From positions 1 to 64,000 of the forward strand of contig JBFMCL010000017.1 of the NCBI GenBank assembly GCA_040754395.1: a stretch of 64,000 nucleotides of DNA, written 5' to 3'. The stretch comes from Nitrospirota bacterium (GTDB lineage Bacteria > Nitrospirota > Thermodesulfovibrionia > Thermodesulfovibrionales > SM23-35). Each line of letters opens with the position of its first letter. The stretch's first letter is position 1. Made by a program: the position numbers and the translations under genes. This document shows, piece by piece, positions 8,505 through 15,772 of the stretch. Under the pieces are notes generated by a model, which saw only the letters and a list, made by a program, of their open reading frames with translations, was not told the origin of the DNA and ran no database searches.

Positions 8505-9167
8505 ATGGACGCAATCGAATGCATCATGACAAGAATGAGTATAAGAAAATTCAAGCCTGACGTCATACCTGTGGAGATTATCAAAAAGGTCATCGACACG
8601 GCGAAATGGAGTCCTTCATACAAAAACAGCCAGCCGTGGGAGGTCATTATTATTTCGGGAGAGAAAAAAGAGCAGTTATCCGGCCACCTCGTGGGTCTTC
8701 TGGAAAGCGATACGCCGTCATGCCCTGATCTTCCTGAACCGCAGGCATGGCCCCCTGACATAGAGGCGAGGATACATGCGCTCATGAAAAAGAGAAGTGA
8801 ACTCACGGGAAAGGATCTGAACGACCCTGATGTGAGAAGAAAGGCAAAAATTGCAAATTTCAGATTCTACGGAGCGCCTCACGGCATGTTTCTCTTCCAG
8901 GACTCTTCGCTCACACCCTGGTCCCTTTTTGATATCGGCCTTTTTGCGCAAAACATCATGCTGGCAGCACATGCGTATGGCCTCGGGACAGTCCCCCAGG
9001 CATTTCTTACCGATTATGCCCGGCAGGTGAAGGAGTTCCTGAAGATACCTGAAGCAAAGAGGCTGGTGCTCGGCATATCCCTCGGCTATCCCGATTGGGA
9101 ATCTCCGGTGAACAGTTCCAGGACGGACAGGGTGAGCACTGATGAGATAGCACGATTCATCGGATAA
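8505..9167 (+). CDS. Nitroreductase family FMN-dependent oxidoreductase
   Basis: The 220-residue product matches the nitroreductase family, FMN enzymes that reduce quinones or nitro compounds with NAD(P)H. The FMN-phosphate motif near the N-terminus reads RMSIRKFKPDVIP. It is followed by WSPSYKNSQPWEVIIISG, and the C-terminal region has LGTVPQAFLTDY and LVLGISLGYPD. A GAAGGAGGG ribosome site precedes the ATG. It is a single gene and its physiological substrate is unknown. Confidence 0.88.
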   Translation: MDAIECIMTRMSIRKFKPDVIPVEIIKKVIDTAKWSPSYKNSQPWEVIIISGEKKEQLSGHLVGLLESDTPSCPDLPEPQAWPPDIEARIHALMKKRSELTGKDLNDPDVRRKAKIANFRFYGAPHGMFLFQDSSLTPWSLFDIGLFAQNIMLAAHAYGLGTVPQAFLTDYARQVKEFLKIPEAKRLVLGISLGYPDWESPVNSSRTDRVSTDEIARFIG

Positions 9168-9215
9168 TCCCCTGGGCCCGATAAGCGCAGACAGTGCGCA
9201 TACGACTCTCTCACT

Positions 9216-12200
9216 CTATGTGAGGAGTTTCTCTGCTTCTTCTGCAGGAAGAGGTCTGCTGAAATAAAACCCCTGTCCCATGTCGCATCTGAGAAGCCGC
9301 AGGAATTTCCATTGCTCCTCTGTTTCGATGCCTTCAGCAATGGTCTTCAGCTGCAGCGTATGTGCCATCGAAATGATGGCCATGATGATCGATGCGGTAT
9401 CGGGGTCTATGGTCATTTCCCGTATGAAGGACATATCGATCTTCAGATTGTCGATCGGGAATCTTTTCAGGTGCGCCAGCGATGAATACCCTGTGCCAAA
9501 GTCGTCAATCGAGACAGAAACCCCGATTCTCTTGAGATTTTCAAGCACTGAAAAGGTGAAGTCTATATCCTGCATGAAGGCGCTCTCGGTTATTTCCAGG
9601 GTGAGAAGCGAAGGATAAAAGCCTGATGCCCTGATTATCTTCTCTATCATCTGAGACAGGTCTTTCTGTCTGAATTGAATCAGCGAGAGATTTACCGATA
9701 CAGGAACAATGGAACGACCCCTGTCCTGCCATTCCTTCACCTGCCTGATCGCTGTTCTGAGAATCCATTCGCCGACCTCGATGATCATTCGCGTGTCTTC
9801 AAGAACCGGGATAAATTTTCCGGGAGATACCAGTCCTGATTCCGGACTTTGCCAGCGCAACAGGGCTTCCATGCCGGTAATCTTTTTTGTGCTGATATCC
9901 CAGTATGGCTGATAATGCAGGATGAACTCTTCATTTTTCATTGCACTGAAGAGGTTCTTTTCCATGAGCACGAACTCTGATGCCTTCACATCCATGCCTT
10001 CAGTGTAAAACTGATAGTTCTTCCTTCCCTGCTGTTTTGCCTTTACAAAGGCGAGGTCCGCATTTTTTACGAGGAAGGAAGCGTCTTCTCCGTCATCGGG
10101 ATATACCGATATCCCGACACAGAGTGTGATCACAAGTTCATTCCCGTTGTGAAGGATGGGGTGAGAGGCGTTTCTCATGATTTTTTCGACAACGATGATA
10201 ATATCTTCAGGCTGGGCAATATCGATCAGCAAAATCCCGAAATCGTCATTTCCGAGACGTGCAACGGTGTCTCCCTCGCGGACAGATTCCTGAAACCGTA
10301 CCCCCGTCTCTCTCAATACCGCATCCCCGGTATCAAGGCCATAGGTATCATTTATGGATTTAAACCTGTCGATATCGATCATGAGGACTGCAACAAGCCT
10401 CCTGCTGTATTCAGCCCTTGCGATCCCCTGTGTCAGCCTGTCAAGAAAAAGGTTTCTGTTCGGAAGTCCTGTCAGGCTGTCATAGTACGCGAGGTATTCA
10501 ATTCTGTCTTCCATTGTTTTTCGCTCGGTTACATCAGTGATAATCCCTTCGAGTGCCTGCAGGGCATCTCCGGCAAATACCCCGGAACCTCTTCCCCAGA
10601 CCCATTTCTGGCTGCCTGATGCGGTGGTAATCCTGTACTCAAGAGTATAGGGCTTTTTCTCATGCAGGGCCTTCCGGACTGATTCGGCAATTTTCTGACG
10701 ATCTTCCGGATCAATAAGGGACGCGAATGTTCTGACGCGATTGCCGATGAACTCTTCGGCTGGATATCCGGTCAGATCAAAAACCCCCTCGCTCAGATAT
10801 TCCATTGTCCACTGGGGATCGTTTGCGCAGCGGTAAACGATCCCCGGAAGGTTATTGATTAGCGTGCTGAGCTTCCTGCTGCTTTCCTGCAACTGTATTT
10901 CCGCCTGTTTCCGGACAAGAACACCGGAAAGGGTGTCGGCAACGGCACGCAGGAATTCTTCTTCTCTCTGGTTTCTGCTATGGCCTGCATTCAGATACAG
11001 GTTTATTATCCCCAATGTTTTTCCCATGTACAGGATAGGAACAATATAATGACCGTGCGGCAGCATTTCCTCCCGGCAGATTTCATGGCGCTCGTCAATA
11101 TGGTCGGCAAAGAGGATTTCCCCGGTCTGTGCAGACATTCCGCAAAGGCATTTGCCGAAAGGCACGCGAGAGCATGATTGAATGAGCTGTGCAGGGAGGT
11201 TATAGTGGGCTTTCAGCACAAGCACCTCAGAGGCATCTTCAACAAGATGGATGCTGCCGCGTGTTTCTGACGAAAGCCATGGAAGCGAAAGCAGCGTGTT
11301 GAGGGTTTTTTGCAGGAACAGTTCGAGCGTAATTTTTTCGAGCGATAAACTGAGCATCATGCTGATCGCTGACTGAGTATAGTAATTGTTATAAAGTTCA
11401 TCTTCTGATCGTTTGCGTTCCGTGATGTCGCGGGCAATTCCGGTCGTGCCGATCACTTCACCCATCGCATTGAAAATAGGCGTTTTAATCGTCTCTATCC
11501 ACGTCTTGTTGCCCTTTTTGTCGATCAGCGGCTCTTCGACCTGTTTCCGTCTCCGTGTTGCCATGACCTCCTTATCGTCGGCTCTGTACCGTTCGGCAAG
11601 TTCCTTTGTCCAGATATCCAGATCCGTTTTACCGTACAGTTCGTCAGGGCTTACTCCGCATGCATCGCCGAAAGGTCTGTTCACCGCAATAAACCTGCTT
11701 TCCTCATCTTTCAGCCAGGCGATATCAGGGATATTGTCCAGAATTGCCTTCAATTGTTCCCTGTTTTCAGACAGCTTTTGTTCGGCCTGCTTGCGCTCGG
11801 AAATATCGTGCAGACTGCCCACAACCTTTACCGGCCTTCCCTCAGCATCGCGTTGTATCATTGCAGAAATTGAACACGGGATCAGAGAACCGTCACGGTT
11901 TCTGAGAGTTATTTCGTAATCATGTGCCTTCCCATGTTCCAACAAAATCTTGAGAAGGGCATTTCTCACCTTCGGGTCTGCATAAAAATCGAGTATTGAC
12001 TTCCCGAGCACATCATCCCGCGCATATTGTCCTCTTGTAACTGCCTCGATTGAAGGACTGGCTTCCAGTATTGTGCCGTCCAGGTCTGTTTCATAATATA
12101 CATCCTGTATGCTCTGGAAGATATTCCGGTATTTTTCCTCATTCTTCTTTATTGCTTCTTCGGCACGCTTCCGTTCGGTGATATCACGAAATATCCCCTG

Positions 12201-12932
12201 GGAGCCAATTATCGTATCGCCGATAATTCGCGGGGTTACGCTTCCCCTGACGTCGATGTTCCGCCCGTCTTTTGCAACAAAGACGGCTTCGACATTGTTC
12301 AGGGATTCTCCTGACATTACCCTCTGAAAGTCCTGCATGCAATGGGGAATGCAACTCGGATGCAGAATATCAAAGATGGTAATGTGCTGCAGTTCGTCCC
12401 ATGTATACCCTGTAACCTTTCGCCATGCTGAATTTACATACTTGAACCGGCCATCCGGGGCAACGCTTTGCACCATGTCATAGGCATTTTCGATCAATGA
12501 GCGATAGCGCTCCTCCGATTCACGGAGGAGTTCTTCCGCCCGTTTTCTTTCGGCTTTCCCGATGGCTTCGCGCAACGCGCGGGTTACCGCAGGCACAAGC
12601 TGTGACAGACGTTCCTTGAGTACATAATCTGTGGCCCCCTTTTTTAATGCATTAACTGCCACTTCTTCGCCCATGGTGCCGGTCACAAAAACAACCGGCA
12701 CATCCGGTGAGCGTTCCTTGGAGATTGCGAGGGCGGACAGTCCATCGAACTGAGGAAGGGTATAATCAGCGAGGATTATATCCGGCATGAACTCTTCCAG
12801 AGCTTTTTGAAAGTCTTTCCGTGTTTCAACTTTCTCCGCAGCAAATGACAGTCTCCCCCTGCGCAGTTCGTACTGTATCAGTTCAGCATCGTTGGGATTG
12901 TCTTCAAGAATGAGTATGCGGAGTTTTTCCAT
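9216..12932 (-). CDS. Receiver-PAS(x4)-GAF-GGDEF-EAL protein, probable cyclic-di-GMP phosphodiesterase
   Basis: The 1238-residue cytoplasmic protein starts at 12932 (MEKLRILILEDNP) behind a GAGAGGAAT site. Domains in order are: receiver (1-120, phosphoacceptor Asp56 in ILADYTLP); about three PAS domains (150-520, each followed by an ITERK-type linker); GAF (540-690); PAS (705-825); GGDEF (830-1000); EAL (1005-1235). The GGDEF signature is degenerate (GNDDF), so cyclase activity is doubtful. The EAL domain keeps its residues: EALLRW, SVNLSLIQF, LEITESAF, DDFGTGYSSL, LKID, AEGIETEEQ. I infer a sensor-controlled c-di-GMP phosphodiesterase. No partner kinase is adjacent. Confidence 0.9.
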   Translation of the reverse strand: MEKLRILILEDNPNDAELIQYELRRGRLSFAAEKVETRKDFQKALEEFMPDIILADYTLPQFDGLSALAISKERSPDVPVVFVTGTMGEEVAVNALKKGATDYVLKERLSQLVPAVTRALREAIGKAERKRAEELLRESEERYRSLIENAYDMVQSVAPDGRFKYVNSAWRKVTGYTWDELQHITIFDILHPSCIPHCMQDFQRVMSGESLNNVEAVFVAKDGRNIDVRGSVTPRIIGDTIIGSQGIFRDITERKRAEEAIKKNEEKYRNIFQSIQDVYYETDLDGTILEASPSIEAVTRGQYARDDVLGKSILDFYADPKVRNALLKILLEHGKAHDYEITLRNRDGSLIPCSISAMIQRDAEGRPVKVVGSLHDISERKQAEQKLSENREQLKAILDNIPDIAWLKDEESRFIAVNRPFGDACGVSPDELYGKTDLDIWTKELAERYRADDKEVMATRRRKQVEEPLIDKKGNKTWIETIKTPIFNAMGEVIGTTGIARDITERKRSEDELYNNYYTQSAISMMLSLSLEKITLELFLQKTLNTLLSLPWLSSETRGSIHLVEDASEVLVLKAHYNLPAQLIQSCSRVPFGKCLCGMSAQTGEILFADHIDERHEICREEMLPHGHYIVPILYMGKTLGIINLYLNAGHSRNQREEEFLRAVADTLSGVLVRKQAEIQLQESSRKLSTLINNLPGIVYRCANDPQWTMEYLSEGVFDLTGYPAEEFIGNRVRTFASLIDPEDRQKIAESVRKALHEKKPYTLEYRITTASGSQKWVWGRGSGVFAGDALQALEGIITDVTERKTMEDRIEYLAYYDSLTGLPNRNLFLDRLTQGIARAEYSRRLVAVLMIDIDRFKSINDTYGLDTGDAVLRETGVRFQESVREGDTVARLGNDDFGILLIDIAQPEDIIIVVEKIMRNASHPILHNGNELVITLCVGISVYPDDGEDASFLVKNADLAFVKAKQQGRKNYQFYTEGMDVKASEFVLMEKNLFSAMKNEEFILHYQPYWDISTKKITGMEALLRWQSPESGLVSPGKFIPVLEDTRMIIEVGEWILRTAIRQVKEWQDRGRSIVPVSVNLSLIQFRQKDLSQMIEKIIRASGFYPSLLTLEITESAFMQDIDFTFSVLENLKRIGVSVSIDDFGTGYSSLAHLKRFPIDNLKIDMSFIREMTIDPDTASIIMAIISMAHTLQLKTIAEGIETEEQWKFLRLLRCDMGQGFYFSRPLPAEEAEKLLT

Positions 12933-13148
12933 ATTCCTCTCTACACACAGAATATCACCGTTTATATGCACTGAAATTCGTGGTGCAGTCTGTTGCTCGT
13001 ATAAATGCCATTATGCTTTATCATAGCAAAAATTCATAATACTGCATTTGTTTATCTGCAGAAAGATTATTCACGCGCAGGGAGGATGCAGTTTGACGGG
13101 AAAGTCTTTTGTTATCATCAGTTCCTGAATGCAACAGAACAGGCTGCT

Positions 13149-14270
13149 TCACTCAAGGATCACATACCCTTTTGTTTTTCCGATTCTCCTGCCTCTGATT
13201 CCCAGTGCTTCAAGGCAGGTGATCTTTCTCTCTTTGCGCATCTCGAGAATTTTCCTGACGGTTTCCGGCCCGAATCCGGGAACCCTGAGCAGGGCCTTTC
13301 TGTCAGAGGTATTTATCCTCACCGGATAGTATTCCGGATGGCTGTCGGCCCAGACCTGTTTCGGGTCCTTGTCCAAACGGAGGTTCCCGGTCATATCGAA
13401 CAGGATGTCCTCTTTGGCAAAACCGTATTTCCTGATGAGAAAGTCGGTCTGATAAAGGCGATGTTCCCGCACGAAGGGTACTTCAGGGTTTCCGGGCAGA
13501 TGCCGTTCTCCGGGAATCCCGTGATGCCCGAGACCTTTTTGGTAGGCTGAAAAGTAGATGCGCCTGAAATTCAGCCGCTTGTAGAGGCCGAACATGTAGT
13601 GTATGATCTCGGAGTCTGTTTCATCGGATGCGCCGACGATGAACTGGGTGGTGCATTTGACGTTCGAAAATCTCATGCCTTTGCCGGACAGCTTTCCCAT
13701 CAGTTTGAGCGGACGGAGAATGTCCCTGTCAAAGTCCTTGGTGTCCGTGAGCGCCCCGAAATGCTTTTTCCCCGGGGTTTCGATATTGAGCGATACTGCA
13801 GTCGCAAGCGAAAAGGAATCTTCGATCGCGGCATCAGATGCCCCCGGGATGATCTTCAGATGGATATATCCTCTGAAATTATGCCGGTATCTGAGGAGTT
13901 GCGCAACGGCATTGATCCTGTCCATCGTGTAATCAGCGTTCCTTATGACCGCGGAGCTCAGGAAAAGCCCGGAGACCTTTCTTTTCTGATAATATTCCAT
14001 GAATATGCGGGCAATCTCCTCCGGCTTCATGGTGCAGCGCCGGACATTGGTTTCCGCACGGAGAGGGCAGTATCTGCAGTCGTTTGTGCAGGCGTTCGAA
14101 AGAAGGGTTTTCAGCAGGAAGGTATACCCGCCCTGCGGAAGGGTAACAGGATAAAGCCAGTTGCCTGCAGGTCCCCTCCTCCGGTGCTCATCCCTGCGGG
14201 TACCGCATGCGCAGGCAAGGTCATACCGGGAATCCCCGGACAGTACCTGGAGTTTTTCGACCGTATCCAT
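13149..14270 (-). CDS. Putative DNA modification/repair radical SAM protein
   Basis: The 373-residue protein has a radical SAM 4Fe-4S motif, CTNDCRYC (Cys61, Cys65, Cys68), followed by PLRAETNVRR. A C-terminal helix-hairpin-helix-like segment, LLRVPGFGPETVRKILEMR, is typical of DNA-binding proteins. This architecture matches the radical SAM family usually encoded beside a SAM-linked uracil-DNA glycosylase-like protein and annotated as a putative DNA modification/repair protein. The usual glycosylase partner is not adjacent here. Its reaction is unknown. Family assignment is from recalled architecture, not a search. Confidence 0.8.
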   Translation of the reverse strand: MDTVEKLQVLSGDSRYDLACACGTRRDEHRRRGPAGNWLYPVTLPQGGYTFLLKTLLSNACTNDCRYCPLRAETNVRRCTMKPEEIARIFMEYYQKRKVSGLFLSSAVIRNADYTMDRINAVAQLLRYRHNFRGYIHLKIIPGASDAAIEDSFSLATAVSLNIETPGKKHFGALTDTKDFDRDILRPLKLMGKLSGKGMRFSNVKCTTQFIVGASDETDSEIIHYMFGLYKRLNFRRIYFSAYQKGLGHHGIPGERHLPGNPEVPFVREHRLYQTDFLIRKYGFAKEDILFDMTGNLRLDKDPKQVWADSHPEYYPVRINTSDRKALLRVPGFGPETVRKILEMRKERKITCLEALGIRGRRIGKTKGYVILE

Positions 14271-14361
14271 GACCCTCCATGCATTATATCACAGGGTCTG
14301 CATATGGCACGCAACCTTCCTATTTGATATAGTGTAATAAAACAGGCAAAAAGGAGGAGAT

Positions 14362-15270
14362 ATGCATATAGCGGTTCTGGGAGCGCCGGGTTGTGTTGGG
14401 CAAAGCCTTATCAGAAAGCTTCTGACGACGCCGGAGCATGGCATTGTCGCCTCTTTTCGGACTGAAACAGAAGTCCCGCAGAATCTCAGACAGAAAAGAG
14501 TTGCCTGGAAGCAGGTCAACCTTCTTGACCCTTCAAGTGCGCAGCATTTCCTCGGTGGCACAGAGGTACTGATCTACCTTATCCATTCACTCGGAGCGAA
14601 GAATTTTGAAGAGCTCGATATCCGGCTTGCACACGCAACAGGTGCTGCGGCAGAGAAGGCGGGGGTGAAAAAGATCATTTATCTGGGAGGAATTGTTCCT
14701 GAGGGCAAAACAGTATCACCGCACCTCACGAGCAGGATGGAGACCGGAAAGGCACTTGCCTCCTACCGCATCCCGGTTGCAGAAGTACGGGCGAGTATTC
14801 TGCTTGAGACCTGCAGCATATCTTTTCTCATTGTGTATTACCTTGCGAAGCGTCTGCCGGTCATGATAACCCCGCGCTGGCTCAATTCGCTCTGTGCGCC
14901 CATTGCACTGCAGGATGCGGCAAGCTGTCTCGCGGCACTCGTTTCAAGAGAGGCAAAAGGGCATGAGATTTTCGAAATAGGATCTGACATTGTGCGATAT
15001 AAGGATCTCCTTGCGCTCTGCGGCAAGGCAATACGGGGGATGCGCAACATTATTCTCCCTGTCCCTTTTTTCGCAATATACCTGTCCACGCTCTGGGTGG
15101 AATTAATTACCGGAGTGCCCAACAGTGTGGCTATTGCGCTTGCAGAGGGGCTGAGGACCAATACCGTTCCGGAAAGGAACAGATTCAAAGAGGTTACCGG
15201 AAGAGACCCGGTTCCACTTGAGGATGTGCTCGCACAGCTTGCGGAAAAGATGCGCGCCACGCCGGGCTGA
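14362..15270 (+). CDS. NAD(P)-binding Rossmann-fold protein (NmrA/YbjT-like)
   Basis: The 302-residue product begins with a dinucleotide-binding strand-turn-helix, MHIAVLGAPGCVGQSLI (GxxGxxG). The rest matches atypical short-chain dehydrogenases: LIYLIHSLGAKNFEELD and KKIIYLGGIVPEG in place of the catalytic Tyr-Lys pair, and a C-terminal hydrophobic stretch (IILPVPFFAIYLSTLWVELI). Relatives include NmrA-like regulators and complex-I-associated reductase-like proteins. An AAAGGAGGAG site precedes the ATG. It is transcribed divergently from the DNA-repair radical SAM gene. Substrate unknown. Confidence 0.78.
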   Translation: MHIAVLGAPGCVGQSLIRKLLTTPEHGIVASFRTETEVPQNLRQKRVAWKQVNLLDPSSAQHFLGGTEVLIYLIHSLGAKNFEELDIRLAHATGAAAEKAGVKKIIYLGGIVPEGKTVSPHLTSRMETGKALASYRIPVAEVRASILLETCSISFLIVYYLAKRLPVMITPRWLNSLCAPIALQDAASCLAALVSREAKGHEIFEIGSDIVRYKDLLALCGKAIRGMRNIILPVPFFAIYLSTLWVELITGVPNSVAIALAEGLRTNTVPERNRFKEVTGRDPVPLEDVLAQLAEKMRATPG

Positions 15271-15328
15271 GATCAGGCTTCCTGTATCAACGCAGCATAC
15301 TTCAGGAATTTCGTGCACACCTGCTGAC

Positions 15329-15357
15329 TTGACAGTACCCCCCGCGGTTGATAAGAT
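15329..15357 (+). promoter_or_regulatory. Sigma-70-type promoter for the selenopeptide operon
   Basis: TTGACA (15329-15334), a 17-base spacer, then TAAGAT (15352-15357). The predicted start of transcription, near 15364, lies at the 5' edge of the hairpin at 15366-15412 and about 110 bases upstream of the selenopeptide start codon. Confidence 0.55.
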
Positions 15358-15365
15358 TTTTCTAT

Positions 15366-15412
15366 AAAAGACACGACTGTCATAGATATTGCCAATATAG
15401 TCGTGTTTTTTT
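15366..15412 (+). terminator. Terminator-like hairpin at the 5' end of the sbtA leader
   Basis: ACACGACT (15371-15378) pairs with AGTCGTGT (15399-15406). Flanking A and T runs extend the stem through one G-T pair, and ATATTG/CAATAT can pair inside the loop. Seven T bases follow. It may terminate the upstream gene, or attenuate the transcript starting near 15364. A second small hairpin, CTCTGTC-TTT-GACAGAG, lies at 15429-15445. Confidence 0.6.
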
Positions 15413-15476
15413 GAAAAATGCGCATTGACTCTGTCTTTGACAGAGAGCACAAATCCTGTGGGAAAAGGAGGTGAAC

Positions 15477-15743
15477 ATGGACAGGAAGGATGTCAAAAAA
15501 ATCCTTGCAGGACTGAGTATCGCCGGGCTTCTGGCCGGAACAAGCTTGATTGGCGGTTGTGCCCAGAAACCTCAGGAACCCCCTGTTCCGGCAAAAGAGG
15601 CTCCTGCCACTGCTCAGGAAGCTCCCGCTCCGGCTCAGCAGGCACCTGCTCCAAGCAGCTGAGCAGGTACCAAAGAAGGTGCAGGTGGCACCAAAACAGA
15701 AAAAGCTCCTGGACAAAGCAGTTGAGCGGGAAGCAAAAAATAG
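15477..15743 (+). CDS. sbtA: SbtA-like selenocysteine-containing precursor peptide (two in-frame UGA codons)
   Basis: Read conventionally this is a 61-residue lipoprotein-like peptide stopping at TGA 15660. Read through, it continues in frame past a second TGA (15723) to TAG at 15741, giving 88 residues with Sec62 and Sec83. Both UGAs sit in the same context, Ser-Ser-UGA-Ala-Gly, and the peptide ends AGSKK. The N-terminus (MDRKDVKKILAGLSIAGLL...GGC28) is a charged, then hydrophobic leader with a lipobox-like Cys. The middle is Pro/Ala/Gln-rich with AQEAPAP-type repeats, and the segment between the UGAs is Gly/Lys/Thr-rich. The ATG is set by AAGGAGG five bases upstream. A SECIS-like hairpin follows each UGA. 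The radical SAM maturase gene begins 29 bases after the TAG. This fits the SbtA family of selenocysteine RiPP precursors as I recall it. Sec insertion is inferred. Confidence 0.8.
15661..15708 (+). promoter_or_regulatory. Candidate bacterial SECIS element 1
   Basis: After the first UGA (15660-15662), GGTGC (15678-15682) and GCACC (15688-15692) form a 5-bp stem closing the loop AGGTG. The loop begins 21 bases after the UGA, within the distance SelB-dependent SECIS elements require. GAGC (15661-15664) can pair with GCTC (15705-15708) to form a base near the UGA. The loop contains the G/GU expected for SelB recognition. Confidence 0.65.
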
Positions 15744-15758
15744 TGCAGTGTGCACTAT
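15740..15758 (+). promoter_or_regulatory. Candidate bacterial SECIS element 2
   Basis: ATAGTGC (15740-15746) and GCACTAT (15752-15758) form a perfect 7-bp stem with loop AGTGT, beginning 22 bases after the second UGA (15723-15725). The stem top GTGC/GCAC and loop start AG match SECIS 1. The TAG stop of the peptide lies inside the left arm. The maturase start codon is 14 bases downstream. Confidence 0.65.
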
Positions 15759-15772
15759 AATCGCACAGCAAG

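Noticed and set aside
13005..13550. 181-residue plus-strand frame
   Set aside because: It is antisense to the radical SAM gene over most of its length and has no family character.
14300..14325. TGGCACG block suggesting a sigma-54 promoter before 14362
   Set aside because: The -12 element does not match (CTTC instead of TTGC).
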